A DNA stretch of 64,000 nucleotides, taken from the NCBI GenBank assembly GCA_029572935.1, contig JAKQHM010000007.1, positions 44,175-108,174 on the forward strand, written 5' to 3'. The notes under the pieces were generated by a model. The model was given only the letters and a program-made list of their open reading frames with translations, did no database searches and had not been told where the DNA came from. The first letter of the stretch is position 1. The number at the start of each line of letters is the position of its first letter. The position numbers and the translations under genes are program-made. The stretch is from Bacteroidota bacterium (GTDB taxonomy: Bacteria; Bacteroidota; Bacteroidia; Chitinophagales; Saprospiraceae). Positions 8,753-18,018 of the stretch are shown one piece after another.

Positions 8753-11254
8753 ATGCATCAGTTCCGTAGGCTTTTTTACCTGTTCTGTCTGGTCGTTTGC
8801 CAGGGAGCCCTCTGTCTGCGTGCCGGGGGAGTGGACCCTCAGAAAAGTCTTTCTGCACACCGCGTCCAGGTACCCATAGTGATCGACGGCAAACTGAATG
8901 AGAAAGCGTGGTCACAGGCACCCACAGCAGAAGGTTTTATCCAGAATGAGCCCTATCCGGGAGCAAAGGCCACGCATGACACACGGGTCATGTTCCTGTA
9001 CGATGGTCAGGCAGTCTACATCGGTGCCATCCTGTACGATCCGGAACCTTCCAAAATTTTACGCGAACTCTGCATCCGCGACAATACCAGCAATTCAGAC
9101 CTGTTCAAAGTTTTTCTGGACGCTTACCAAAGCGGACTCAACGGATTCAGTTTTTCGGTGAATGCAGCCGGTGTACAGTCCGAGGCCATCGTTTCCAATC
9201 ATCAGGAGAATCTGAACTGGAACGCCGTATGGGACAGCGAGGTCCGGATAGACAGCATGGGATGGGTGGTCGAAATGAAAATTCCCTTTTCCTCACTCAG
9301 GTTTCCACAAGCCGAATGGCAGCAGTGGAATGTTCAATTTACAAGAGAGATACGCAGGTTCCGCGAAACATCGCACTGGAGCAAGGTAGATCCTCTGGTC
9401 AACGGATGGGTGCAACAAAGTGGCCGGGTGGACTCACTGGGGCAACTCGCCTCACCCCTCAGGCTGTCGCTCACTCCTTTTGTGACAGCCTATCTGAACT
9501 CAAACTCCGATCAGGGTGCTCAAAAATTCACTCCATCCTACAGCGCCGGAGCGGACCTGAAATACGGGATCAACCAGGCCTTCACGCTGGATATGGCCCT
9601 GGTGCCCGACTTTGGACAGGTGATATCAGACAGACAGGTGCTCAATCTGAGCCCGTTTGAGGTGTTTTTTGACGAGAACAGGCAGTTTTTTACAGAAGGC
9701 ACCGAGCTTTTTAACCGCGATGGTTTGTTTTATTCCAGGCGGATCGGCAGCAGGCCCTTGCTTTATCAGTCTGCTTTCAGTCAGCTGAAGGAAGGAGAAA
9801 AAATTATGGAAAATCCCGATGTCAGTCAGTTGTACAATGCCACCAAAATAAGTGGGAGGACTGCAGGAGGCTCCGGATTGGGTTTTTTCAATGCGCTCGT
9901 CGGCAGGGAATACGCCGTGATCGAAGACTCTGTGGGCAACCGCAGGAATTTCCTGACCAATCCCCTGAGTAATTACAACATCCTCGTGGCGGATCAAAAC
10001 CTGATCAACAATTCTTATGTGCGGCTGATCCATACCAGTGTGAGCAGGGAGGGAAGCTTTACTGATGCACACGTCACGGGAATCAATACCGAACTCAAGA
10101 CCAAAGACCAGCGTTATTCTGTTTTGGTACGTGGCGTGATGAGCCAGCGCTTTTTGGAGAGCGGGCCCGACCGCGGTTACAGCAGTACCCTGCGCCTGGG
10201 CAAGTTTGGTGGTAAATGGACCTGGAATCTGCAGCAGGTGATTGAGACGGATCGGTATAATCCCAACGATCTGGGTTTTTTACAAAGTCCCAACGAACAG
10301 ACCTATACACTTTCGGGAGCCTATCAGGAGTTCAAGCCCAAAAGCAGAAAGGTGCAATTGTACAATTTCAAATCCAGCATCCTTTATTCCCGCTTGTTTA
10401 AGCCGGATGTATTTTCAGATTTTGCCATCAATGTCAGTCACTTTTTGTTGTGGCGAAGCCGCGATGCCTATGGAATCAACCTCCGTTTTGAACCATTCGA
10501 TACGCGCGATTTTTTTGAACCAAGGACGCAGGATTTCAGCCAATTCCTGAAATGGCCAGAAAATTATCTTGCTTCTGCATTTTTCTCATCGGATTACCGC
10601 AAGCCCCTGGCATTGGATGTCAACTTCAGTTATCGTTGGTTTGACGTGGAGGGCAGACAGAATTTTGGATTTGGTTTTTTACCGCGTATCCGTTTTTCAG
10701 ACCGCATTTCACTGTTTGGCAACCTGGCCATCAGCAACAACCGGCAGGAGCCCGGATATGTCAGCAGGTATCTGATCCCTGAACAGACCGGCGGTTGGAA
10801 TGATCAGGACGTTTTGATCGGAACACGCGACCGCTGGATCGTGGATAATTCCGTTTCGGGCAGATACATCTTCAACAACAAAATGGGATTCACCCTCCGC
10901 GTCAGACATTATTGGGATCGCGTCACTTATTCAGCTTTTGGCAAACTGGGCGAGGACGGTGTTCCTGACCTACTCGATTTTGATGGAAGAGATCCGTCCG
11001 GACATCCCGTTTTTGATCAGAATTTCAATATATTCAATCTGGACCTGCAATACAACTGGCGGTTTGCTCCAGGCAGCGATCTGATCTTTGTCTGGAAGAA
11101 TCAGATCTTCAGCAACGGGCGCAAACTGGACTCCGGTTATTTCAGAAATTTTTCAGAACTCTTCGATCACCCACAAACCAACAGCATTTCAGTCCGCGTT
11201 TTGTATTTCCTGGATTATCTGGACGTAGAACGAAGGATCAGAAGAGAGGTCTGA
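8753..11254 (+). CDS. CBM9-like domain and DUF5916 outer-membrane barrel protein
   Basis: 833 residues. After a signal peptide (about 1-24) comes a carbohydrate-binding family 9-like domain at about 33-225, recognisable from IVIDGKLNEKAW, the VYIGAILYDPEP strand and MKIPFSSLRFP. The remainder matches my memory of DUF5916: PDFGQVISDRQVLNLSPFE, then FFDENRQFFTEGTELF, then a long beta-barrel ending in a region of alternating aromatic residues. Such proteins sit in the outer membrane of Bacteroidota; the substrate is not known. The ATG at 8753 follows a -7 box at 8720. It stands alone, convergent with the gene at 11320. Confidence 0.85.
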   Translation: MHQFRRLFYLFCLVVCQGALCLRAGGVDPQKSLSAHRVQVPIVIDGKLNEKAWSQAPTAEGFIQNEPYPGAKATHDTRVMFLYDGQAVYIGAILYDPEPSKILRELCIRDNTSNSDLFKVFLDAYQSGLNGFSFSVNAAGVQSEAIVSNHQENLNWNAVWDSEVRIDSMGWVVEMKIPFSSLRFPQAEWQQWNVQFTREIRRFRETSHWSKVDPLVNGWVQQSGRVDSLGQLASPLRLSLTPFVTAYLNSNSDQGAQKFTPSYSAGADLKYGINQAFTLDMALVPDFGQVISDRQVLNLSPFEVFFDENRQFFTEGTELFNRDGLFYSRRIGSRPLLYQSAFSQLKEGEKIMENPDVSQLYNATKISGRTAGGSGLGFFNALVGREYAVIEDSVGNRRNFLTNPLSNYNILVADQNLINNSYVRLIHTSVSREGSFTDAHVTGINTELKTKDQRYSVLVRGVMSQRFLESGPDRGYSSTLRLGKFGGKWTWNLQQVIETDRYNPNDLGFLQSPNEQTYTLSGAYQEFKPKSRKVQLYNFKSSILYSRLFKPDVFSDFAINVSHFLLWRSRDAYGINLRFEPFDTRDFFEPRTQDFSQFLKWPENYLASAFFSSDYRKPLALDVNFSYRWFDVEGRQNFGFGFLPRIRFSDRISLFGNLAISNNRQEPGYVSRYLIPEQTGGWNDQDVLIGTRDRWIVDNSVSGRYIFNNKMGFTLRVRHYWDRVTYSAFGKLGEDGVPDLLDFDGRDPSGHPVFDQNFNIFNLDLQYNWRFAPGSDLIFVWKNQIFSNGRKLDSGYFRNFSELFDHPQTNSISVRVLYFLDYLDVERRIRREV

Positions 11255-11319
11255 AAAAAATCTGAGAGGGTTTCTGCTTGGCTATTTCAGAAATTTGTTG
11301 CGATTGAATGGGTTAAAGT

Positions 11320-11778
11320 CTACTCACTGAGCAACATGACCTCTGCCATCAGTACGGCCAGCATTATGGTTCGTCCCGCATCGCTTAGATTATATTCATT
11401 CTCGTCATCCGGGCCTATGGAGAGTTCCACAAAATCGACCGCATCTTTTTCTATCATGGTTTCGTAAAAATGTGTGACCGCCCCGGCAAAGTCCTTTTTT
11501 TCGTTGACCACTTCCCAGGCTTTTTCTTCAGCCTCTTCGATTTGCTCCTGTGTCAGGGATTTCAATCCACTTTCGCGCGAAAAGGTATCAAATATCACCG
11601 CGTATAAAAAAACGAGGTAATCCATCTCTTCTTCGCTGAGCGAATCGGAATTCGTGCCGATCAGAATATCCAGCATGAGCTGATGTTCGCCTTCGATGAG
11701 GTCAAATACTTTGTCTGTCTCATTCGGTGCACTTTCAAATCTTCCGATCGTTTGGTCAAATTTTTCTGCAGGGATCAT
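11320..11778 (-). CDS. Hypothetical acidic cytoplasmic protein
   Basis: 152 residues, no signal peptide or membrane segment, strongly acidic (many E and D, for example EEAEEKAWEVV and DDENEY), predicted mostly helical. Its ATG overlaps the stop codon of the upstream DNA glycosylase gene as ATGA, so the two are probably translationally coupled. I do not recognise the family. Confidence 0.75.
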   Translation of the reverse strand: MIPAEKFDQTIGRFESAPNETDKVFDLIEGEHQLMLDILIGTNSDSLSEEEMDYLVFLYAVIFDTFSRESGLKSLTQEQIEEAEEKAWEVVNEKKDFAGAVTHFYETMIEKDAVDFVELSIGPDDENEYNLSDAGRTIMLAVLMAEVMLLSE

Positions 11779-12404
11779 ATTTCAATTTTAAGGTCTTTGG
11801 CGGCCCAAAGGTACAGACTTGCCGCGGTTCGGAAGGGTTTCCATTTTTCTGCCTGATCTTTCATGGTTTTGATCAGGCTTTTGCGATCTCCATCGATCTG
11901 ATACCATGCCTTCATCGACATCTGGATGCCGAGATCGTCTGCTGCAAAAACATCCGGCCTGCCCAGGCAAAATATCAGTACCATCTCAGCCGTCCAGCGT
12001 CCTACGCCTTTGATCTGCGAAAGTTTGACGATGATTTCTTCGTCTCCCATGTCGTGGAAGTCCTCGTTTTTCCATTTGTGTTCTGTGAAATGCTCTGCGA
12101 TGTTGCGGATGTACGAAGCTTTTTGTCCGGAGAGACCGACTGACCTTAAATCTTCTGTGGCCATGGACAAAATTTGCTGATTGGATGGAAAATCCGAAGG
12201 GAAAAGATCCAGAAAGCGCCTGTTGATCACCCTGGCCACCTGAACCGACAGCTGCTGGCTGATGATGGAGGCGATCAGGTGTTCCCGTACCCTGCCATCC
12301 GCATCGGATAAGTAAAGTTTCTCAGGCGGTACTTTTTTAACAATTCGCTTGAGTACGGGATCCCGGGATAAAGCCCGGAGCATTTCCTGATTGTACAGAT
12401 TCAT
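11775..12404 (-). CDS. DNA-3-methyladenine glycosylase, HhH-GPD superfamily (AlkA-like)
   Basis: About 209 residues from the ATG at 12404 (MNLYNQEML). The longer frame starting at 12527 runs into the divergent SOUL gene and adds nothing family-like. The helix-hairpin-helix signature KGVGRWTAEM is at about residue 133, followed by the catalytic aspartate in FAADDLGI near residue 153; an IISQQLS motif typical of the family is near residue 47. It should excise alkylated bases from DNA in the cytoplasm. It lacks the N-terminal Ada/TATA-box-like domain of E. coli AlkA, like other short bacterial forms. Translationally coupled to the acidic protein gene downstream. Confidence 0.9.
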   Translation of the reverse strand: MNLYNQEMLRALSRDPVLKRIVKKVPPEKLYLSDADGRVREHLIASIISQQLSVQVARVINRRFLDLFPSDFPSNQQILSMATEDLRSVGLSGQKASYIRNIAEHFTEHKWKNEDFHDMGDEEIIVKLSQIKGVGRWTAEMVLIFCLGRPDVFAADDLGIQMSMKAWYQIDGDRKSLIKTMKDQAEKWKPFRTAASLYLWAAKDLKIEI

Positions 12405-12551
12405 CAGGGATAAAGGTCCGCATTTTATTTGATTGAAAATGGGCTCTACATGTTTGATTTTACATCCGGATGCAGGTTGATTGATCGGCACCGCCCTTAC
12501 GATGTCCTGATTGCCGGGAACCCGCACACCGTTTCTATTGTTCTCAGAAAT

Positions 12552-13184
12552 ATGAAGATACTATTGATCGTGCTGGGGGCTTTGTTTCTTTTGTGGCTTG
12601 CCTGGGGGTACTTTGGATCTCGTGTGGAAAGTCCCAAATACCAGCTGATCAGCAAACACGAGGGTTATGAATTGAGAAAATATCCGGCATTCATCGAAGC
12701 ACGGGTTAAGGTAACCGGCGACTACCGGGAGGGACTCAACCAGGGCTTTCGCCGTCTGGCTTCCTATATTTTCGGGGCCAACCAACCTGCAGATAAAATC
12801 GCCATGACCGCCCCAGTATTGGAATCCAAAGGGAGTAAAATTGCGATGACCGCACCGGTGGCGGAATCCACCTCCGATTCCGGACGCTGGGTTTCTTTTG
12901 TGATGCCAGCTACCTACTCGATGGATTTGCTTCCCAAGCCCAATGATGAGGGAATTGAGTTTGTGGAGACGAAGGATCGTTATGTGTATGTAAAGCGTTT
13001 TTCAGGATATCCCACTGAGAAAAGGGTCAGGAAAATGAAAGAAAGGTTGATGCGCGCTCTCGAACGGGATGGCATCCATCCCGAGTCCGAACCCTCAGCC
13101 GCCTTCTATAACCCGCCCTGGACGCCTCCTTTCATGATGAGAAATGAGGTTTGGGTCAACCAGGATCCTTCCGGACTGCCTTGA
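12552..13184 (+). CDS. SOUL family haem-binding protein, membrane-anchored
   Basis: 210 residues from the ATG at 12552; the longer frame beginning at 12429 is rejected because the first residues here form a proper membrane anchor (KILLIVLGALFLLWLAWG). The rest is a SOUL domain: YELRKYPAFIEARV, a repeated KIAMTAPV motif at about 84 and 98, WVSFVMPATYS and the PWTPPFMMRNEVW ending. SOUL proteins bind haem or related tetrapyrroles; the in vivo role in bacteria is unclear. The anchor would place the domain in the periplasm or facing it. Divergent from the glycosylase gene. Confidence 0.9.
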   Translation: MKILLIVLGALFLLWLAWGYFGSRVESPKYQLISKHEGYELRKYPAFIEARVKVTGDYREGLNQGFRRLASYIFGANQPADKIAMTAPVLESKGSKIAMTAPVAESTSDSGRWVSFVMPATYSMDLLPKPNDEGIEFVETKDRYVYVKRFSGYPTEKRVRKMKERLMRALERDGIHPESEPSAAFYNPPWTPPFMMRNEVWVNQDPSGLP

Positions 13185-13236
13185 TCTGTTTGGGTGTAAT
13201 TTTGAATATCACGAATCGCTTCCCTGTCACTTTCGC

Positions 13237-13244
13237 TATTTTTG
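13237..13244 (+). promoter_or_regulatory. Putative -7 box (TATTTTTG) for the lipoprotein gene at 13259
   Basis: Exact TAnnTTTG match 14 bp before the ATG at 13259. The very short leader argues for the 13259 start over the upstream in-frame ATG at 13151. Confidence 0.55.
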
Positions 13245-13258
13245 CGGAAAATTGTACC

Positions 13259-13795
13259 ATGACCAAGTATGTACTGATCACCCTCTCCGGATTGTTTCTG
13301 ATATCATGTGATCAGACGACCAGACACAAGCCGGCCATAGATGCTTTGGCAGCGGAGTGGACCACCGCCACCCAGCAAATAGCAGAGGCGGCGACTACCA
13401 TGGAAAACAACCGCAATACCATCGATCTGGTCAGACCCAACATAGAACTGAGGAGTAAATTGCTGGCTAAAAAAACGGAGTCCGAGCAAAAATACCTCAA
13501 GGAAATGTGGCTGGCTTTCGATACCCAGCTCAACGGATTGGATAAACTCCTGCTGCAGGTCAATGAATTTAAAACAGGCTGGGCCAACAAAACAGAACGG
13601 GTGCAAAAGCTTCAGCAGGGACTGCAAAATAAAAAGCTGGACGAAAACACTGAGTCAGAGATCCAGGCGCTCAACGACGCCATCCTGGAAGTAGTGCCAC
13701 TGGTGGAATCCTGGAACAACAAATCCAAAGGAGCACTCACTACGGCTATGACAGCCTACCAGAATATGTATCATATTCTGTACCCAAAAAAGTAA
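13259..13795 (+). CDS. Hypothetical lipoprotein with coiled-coil
   Basis: 178 residues. The signal MTKYVLITLSGLFLI ends in a lipobox ISC, lipidated Cys at about residue 17. The mature part is almost entirely helical and charged with heptad-like spacing (residues 30-150), suggesting a coiled-coil of the kind seen in small periplasmic spacer or adaptor lipoproteins. Start chosen from the lipoprotein signal and the promoter box at 13237. No family recognised. Confidence 0.75.
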   Translation: MTKYVLITLSGLFLISCDQTTRHKPAIDALAAEWTTATQQIAEAATTMENNRNTIDLVRPNIELRSKLLAKKTESEQKYLKEMWLAFDTQLNGLDKLLLQVNEFKTGWANKTERVQKLQQGLQNKKLDENTESEIQALNDAILEVVPLVESWNNKSKGALTTAMTAYQNMYHILYPKK

Positions 13796-13802
13796 TTCCT
13801 CT

Positions 13803-15275
13803 TTATCCCTGTCCGGCTCCCGATAATTGGATGATCCAATAACACATCAGGGAGATGAGGACGATACTGATCAGGTTGAGGATCAAACCGGCCTTAAGCA
13901 TCATTTTCAATGGAATTTTTCCGGAAGCAAATACAATTGCGTTGGGAGGTGTACCCATGGGCAACATTCCTGCGCAACTGGCAGAAAGGGTCATGGACAG
14001 GCCCAGCAATAAGGGATCCTGATCCATCGACAGGGCCATACTTCCGATGATCGGGGCCATGACAATCACCTGGGCCACATTGCTCATGAGTTCGCTCAAA
14101 AATATGGATACAGTGGCTACCAGAAAGACAGTTACAATAGTCACCTCCGGAGACCAGGCGGAAAGATGCTTTCCAATATCGGCTATAATGCCTGCCTGCT
14201 CCATGGCCTTTGCCAGGGTCAATCCTCCGCCAAACATCAGCAAAACACCCCAGTTCATCCTGGAAGTATCGGACCAGATCAGCAAACGGTCATCCTCTGC
14301 TTCGTGGGTCTTGTTTCCGGAAGGAGGATTTTTATCCATTCCGGATGGAAGCACAAAGAGCAGCAATCCTGCCCCCATCCCGATCATGCTGTCATGCAGA
14401 TTCCAGCCTGTGATCTGTGCGAGGGGTTCCTTCAGAATCCAAAGTACCGCTGCGAGGATGAATACCGCGAAAGTCCGGATTTCTGGTGTCCTCCAGGGGC
14501 CCAGTGCTTCCTTTTCCGCACAAATGAAGTGCTGGGTTTCTTCCTGATGTTTCAGATCATTGGGAAATAAAACTTTGACGAAGACCCAATAAATCGCACC
14601 CAGGAGGAGGAGCGCGATAGGGGTACAGATGAGCATCCATTGAAAAAATGAAATCTCCATACCCAGTTGCTCGCGCGCGTAGGCCACAAAGGCCACATTG
14701 GGTGGTGTGCCGATGATCGTAGCCAGTCCACCGATGTTGGATGCATAGGCGGTACCGAGCAGGGCAGAAATGCTGAACCGGTCTATGGATTTTCCGGGAT
14801 TGCTCTTTTCGAGTACGGAAAGTACGGAAAGGACGATGGGCAACATCATCATAGTCGTGGCCGTATTGCTCAGCCACATGCTGATGGAAAAGGTGGAAAG
14901 CATAAATCCAAGCAGGATCTGGTTGCCATTGCTGCCCGTGATGCTAAGTATGGTGAGGGCCATGCGGCGGTGCAAATTCCATTTTTCAATGGCCAAGGCA
15001 ATGAAAAAGCCACCCATGAACAGGAAAATGATCGGATCGGCATAATGGCGTGCAGTGCTGCCAATATCGGACACTCCGGACAGCGGAAACAGGACCAGCG
15101 GGCTCAGGGCCGTCACGGCCAGCGGCACGATCTCCAGGATCCAGAAGGAGATCATAAACAATGCCAGACAAATGGTGATCTGCGTTATGTCAGCAGCCTT
15201 CCAGGGATTCCAAAAGAAGTAACATGCGAGAAGTACTGCGATCAGGAGGCCGGTCTTGTGTTTGTCAAAGGACAT
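13803..15275 (-). CDS. DASS/SLC13 family sodium-coupled anion symporter
   Basis: 490 residues from the ATG at 15275 (MSFDKHKTGLL). The longer frame up to 15359 overlaps the divergent leader and is not family-like. It shows 11 or more membrane segments and the two inverted-repeat signatures of the family: SNTATTMMMLP with GTPPNVAF in the first half, SNVAQVIVMAP with GTPPNAIVF in the second half. Family members import dicarboxylates, citrate or sulfate with sodium; substrate cannot be read from the sequence. Given a sulfur locus 3 kb away sulfate is conceivable, but they share no visible regulatory site. Convergent with the lipoprotein gene upstream in the map. Confidence 0.88.
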   Translation of the reverse strand: MSFDKHKTGLLIAVLLACYFFWNPWKAADITQITICLALFMISFWILEIVPLAVTALSPLVLFPLSGVSDIGSTARHYADPIIFLFMGGFFIALAIEKWNLHRRMALTILSITGSNGNQILLGFMLSTFSISMWLSNTATTMMMLPIVLSVLSVLEKSNPGKSIDRFSISALLGTAYASNIGGLATIIGTPPNVAFVAYAREQLGMEISFFQWMLICTPIALLLLGAIYWVFVKVLFPNDLKHQEETQHFICAEKEALGPWRTPEIRTFAVFILAAVLWILKEPLAQITGWNLHDSMIGMGAGLLLFVLPSGMDKNPPSGNKTHEAEDDRLLIWSDTSRMNWGVLLMFGGGLTLAKAMEQAGIIADIGKHLSAWSPEVTIVTVFLVATVSIFLSELMSNVAQVIVMAPIIGSMALSMDQDPLLLGLSMTLSASCAGMLPMGTPPNAIVFASGKIPLKMMLKAGLILNLISIVLISLMCYWIIQLSGAGQG

Positions 15276-15363
15276 GGCCTGCAAGATACAAAATGACCGC
15301 TTCCCTGAGCAGGACCAACCATTTGACAGATCCGCTGTTGCTCCCAAAGACAAATTCATTTAC

Positions 15364-16383
15364 ATGAAATACAAACTTTTGGGAAAGAGCGGCCTCAAGG
15401 TTTCTCCGCTCTGTTTGGGTACCATGGGATTCGGTACCGAATGGGGCTGGGGCGTTGAACGGGATGCCAGCTTCCGCATCTTGGAAAAATTTACTGACGC
15501 GGGAGGAAACTTCATCGATACCGCCAACCGCTATACCGAGGGCAGCAGCGAGAAGATCATAGGGGAGTTTATGCTCAGAGACCGCGACCACTTCGTCCTG
15601 GCTACCAAATATTCTTTGCACGACAACACGACGAATGTGAATGCATCCGGCAACAACCGCAAGAATATGATCCGCAGCGTGGAATCGAGTCTGAAAAGAC
15701 TACAGACCGACTACATCGACCTGTTGTACCTGCACATCTGGGATCAGCTGACGCCCATCGAAGAGGTCATGGCGGGACTGGAGCATCTGATCTCACAAGG
15801 CAAGGTCCATTACATTGGCATCAGCGATACACCGGCCTGGATCATTTCCAGAGCACAGACCCTGGCAGAATGGCGTGGATGGAGTTCGTTCATCAGCCTG
15901 CAGGTAGAATACAGTTTACTGCAGCGGACGCCCGAGCGCGAACTCATTCCCATGGCCAAAAATTACGGCATGACCCTCATGCCCTGGGCCCCTCTGGCAG
16001 GAGGCGCCCTGACCGGAAAATACCTGAAGGGAGACCGGGGCAGGATCAAAGAAGGCAGCACCCGCCTCAACGAACGCGCAGAGCGCATCACCCGCGAAGT
16101 GATGAACATTGCGGGAGAACTGGGCGTGCCCGAATCTCACGTGGCCCTGAGCTGGGTCAGACAACAGGGCATATCCTGCATCCCGATCGTGGGTGCAACC
16201 AGGCTGGAACAGCTCGATGAAAACCTGAAGTCCCTGGAACTCGTACTGAATGCAGACCAGCTCAACAGGCTGGATGCAGTAAGTAAAATCGAGCTCGGAT
16301 TTCCGGGTGATTTTTTCAGAGAGGAAGGAGTCAAGACTGTGACCTATGGAGGTTTCTACGATCGAATCGAGAAGCCATTCTGA
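15364..16383 (+). CDS. Aldo/keto reductase
   Basis: 339 residues from the ATG at 15364 (MKYKLLGKSGLKVSPL), the usual family N-terminus. The catalytic tetrad is visible: Asp and Tyr in NFIDTANRY (about 49-57), Lys in LATKYS (about 82), His in LLYLHIWD (about 122). NADPH-binding features lie at the C-terminal IPIVGATRLEQL (about 278). It reduces carbonyl compounds with NADPH in the cytoplasm; the substrate is unknown. The subgroup looks like the general stress / YajO-Tas type judging from the N-terminus. Followed 79 bp later by a pirin gene. Confidence 0.92.
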   Translation: MKYKLLGKSGLKVSPLCLGTMGFGTEWGWGVERDASFRILEKFTDAGGNFIDTANRYTEGSSEKIIGEFMLRDRDHFVLATKYSLHDNTTNVNASGNNRKNMIRSVESSLKRLQTDYIDLLYLHIWDQLTPIEEVMAGLEHLISQGKVHYIGISDTPAWIISRAQTLAEWRGWSSFISLQVEYSLLQRTPERELIPMAKNYGMTLMPWAPLAGGALTGKYLKGDRGRIKEGSTRLNERAERITREVMNIAGELGVPESHVALSWVRQQGISCIPIVGATRLEQLDENLKSLELVLNADQLNRLDAVSKIELGFPGDFFREEGVKTVTYGGFYDRIEKPF

Positions 16384-16462
16384 AACCGGCCTCATTTCTT
16401 AAACCGGATTATCAAAAGTCAGGCCACAGGAACCTCCTGACTACCGGACGCATTATGCTGAT

Positions 16463-17335
16463 ATGAAACGCAAGGATTTTATCAGAAAATCGATCTTGGG
16501 CACCAGTCTGCTGTCCACCGGATCAGCCTGGTCTGCCATCACAGAAAACGATATTGATGAACTCAGGCCTTTGCCCGTCATAGGATTCAATCACCTTCCC
16601 CATACAAATTCAAAGATCATGTCCAATCAGGTTTTACACAAAGCAAACACCCGGGGCCATGCCCACCATGGCTGGCTGGATTCACATCACAGTTTCAGTT
16701 TTGCCAACTACTACAATCCGGAGCGCATGCACTTCGGTGTTTTGCGTGTACTCAACGACGACACCATCGCCCCCGGTACCGGTTTTGGCACCCATCCGCA
16801 CGACAACATGGAGATCATCTCCATACCGCTTTCCGGTGCACTCGAGCATAAGGACAGCATGGGCAACAAAGCCGTGATCCGGGCCGGAGAGATCCAGGTC
16901 ATGAGCGCGGGATCGGGCATCACCCACAGCGAGTACAACCACAGCAGCTCTGAGCCCGGTTCTTTCCTTCAGATCTGGCTGTTTCCCAACAAACGAAATG
17001 TAAACCCCCGTTATGACCAGATCCGGCTGGAGCTGGACAGCAAACCCAACAGCCTCATACAGATCCTGTCTCCAAACCCTGATGACGAGGGCGTGTGGAT
17101 CCACCAGGATGCCTGGTTTCACATGGGCAGGCTGGATGCGGGCGTATCGCTCGAGTACAAACTCCGGAAAAGCGGAAACGGAGTCTATGCCTTTGTGATC
17201 GGTGGCGAGGTGACGGTCGATGGCACCGCACTCAACCAACGGGATGGTTTGGGTGTTTGGGGTACGGATCAGATCTCCATCCGGGCCGATCGGGCGACCG
17301 AGATCCTGCTGATGGAAGTCCCCATGAAAATTTAA
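16463..17335 (+). CDS. Pirin family protein with an N-terminal signal-like extension
   Basis: 290 residues. The bicupin pirin domain begins near residue 53 (MSNQVLHKANTRGHAHHGW). Metal ligands are visible as the histidines of GTHPHDNMEI (about 112-116) and HSEYN (about 155). Upstream of it lies an unusual 52-residue extension, MKRKDFIRKSILGTSL..., resembling a Tat-type signal although the two consecutive arginines are replaced by RK. Pirins are usually cytoplasmic iron proteins with quercetinase-like folds, so an exported form would be notable. If the start is really the internal ATG at about 16619 the protein is an ordinary pirin. Probably co-transcribed with the nitroreductase 9 bp downstream. 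Confidence 0.9.
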   Translation: MKRKDFIRKSILGTSLLSTGSAWSAITENDIDELRPLPVIGFNHLPHTNSKIMSNQVLHKANTRGHAHHGWLDSHHSFSFANYYNPERMHFGVLRVLNDDTIAPGTGFGTHPHDNMEIISIPLSGALEHKDSMGNKAVIRAGEIQVMSAGSGITHSEYNHSSSEPGSFLQIWLFPNKRNVNPRYDQIRLELDSKPNSLIQILSPNPDDEGVWIHQDAWFHMGRLDAGVSLEYKLRKSGNGVYAFVIGGEVTVDGTALNQRDGLGVWGTDQISIRADRATEILLMEVPMKI

Positions 17336-17344
17336 AAAGAGCAT

Positions 17345-17923
17345 ATGAATCATATCAAAATACCGGAAACCCGTTTTCCCATCATGGACCTGGTGCGTCA
17401 TAGATGGAGTGCGCGCAGTTTTAAAGCAGATCAGGACCTGACCCAGGACCAGCTGCATACCCTAATCGAATCCGCTTCCTGGGCGGCCAGCGCCAACAAC
17501 GAGCAGCCCTGGAGGTTTATCCTGGCGGCCCGCGGCACAGACTATTACCAGAAGGTGTACGACTGTCTGATGGAAGGCAACCGGCCCTGGTGTAAAAACG
17601 CAGCGGCTTTTGTCGTCACCCTGATCCACACCAAATTTGAAAAAACGGGAAAGGATAATTTCAATGCCATGCACGACCTGGGGATGGCCAATGCCACCTT
17701 GCTCCTGCAGGCCACGCATATGGGCATCGCATCCCATCCTATGGCCGGATTTGATAAGGCAACGCTGACTGAAAAATTTGGTCTGCCCGAAGACATCAAA
17801 CCCATGGTGACCATCGCACTGGGTTATCTCGATGCCCCTGAAAAACTCGAAGAACCCTACCAGGGTCGCGAACTGACTCCCCGCAACCGCAAAACGGTAG
17901 AAGAACTGATCCTGAGTCGATAA
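17345..17923 (+). CDS. Nitroreductase family protein
   Basis: 192 residues. The FMN-binding signature RHRWSARSFKAD is at about 18-28, then SASWAASANNEQPW (about 40-53) and MGIASHPMAGF (about 122). It should be an FMN-dependent, NAD(P)H-using oxidoreductase of the cytoplasm acting on nitro compounds or quinones. Nine bases separate it from the pirin stop codon, so the two form an operon; pirins and nitroreductases are both commonly redox-stress genes. Confidence 0.92.
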   Translation: MNHIKIPETRFPIMDLVRHRWSARSFKADQDLTQDQLHTLIESASWAASANNEQPWRFILAARGTDYYQKVYDCLMEGNRPWCKNAAAFVVTLIHTKFEKTGKDNFNAMHDLGMANATLLLQATHMGIASHPMAGFDKATLTEKFGLPEDIKPMVTIALGYLDAPEKLEEPYQGRELTPRNRKTVEELILSR

Positions 17924-17957
17924 GCGGTATTATGCCGGTTCGGCCTCCTTTCTCCTT

Positions 17958-17973
17958 TGTGACTTAAGTTGCA
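17958..17973 (+). promoter_or_regulatory. Crp/Fnr-like operator upstream of the TauE/SafE gene
   Basis: TGTGACTTAAGTTGCA: 16 bp, symmetric about TTAA, of the TGTGA-N6-TYACA type bound by Crp/Fnr-family regulators. The sister site at 25338-25353 differs at only two positions (TGTGACTTGAGTTACA). In both, the centre lies 29.5 bp upstream of the first T of the -7 box, which would put it near -41.5, the class II activator position. The regulator gene is not in the window. Confidence 0.7.
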
Positions 17974-17994
17974 CGCCCAGGTCTGTGAATGTCC

Positions 17995-18002
17995 TACCTT
18001 CG
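17995..18002 (+). promoter_or_regulatory. Putative -7 box (TACCTTCG) of the TauE/SafE gene
   Basis: TAnnTTCG variant of the Bacteroidota -7 box, 21 bp after the end of the palindrome at 17958-17973 and 16 bp before the ATG at 18019. Confidence 0.6.
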
Positions 18003-18018
18003 CAGTCAAATTTAAAAA

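Noticed and set aside
12429..12551. N-terminal extension of the SOUL protein
   Set aside because: It precedes a proper membrane anchor starting at 12552 and overlaps the leader of the divergent glycosylase gene.
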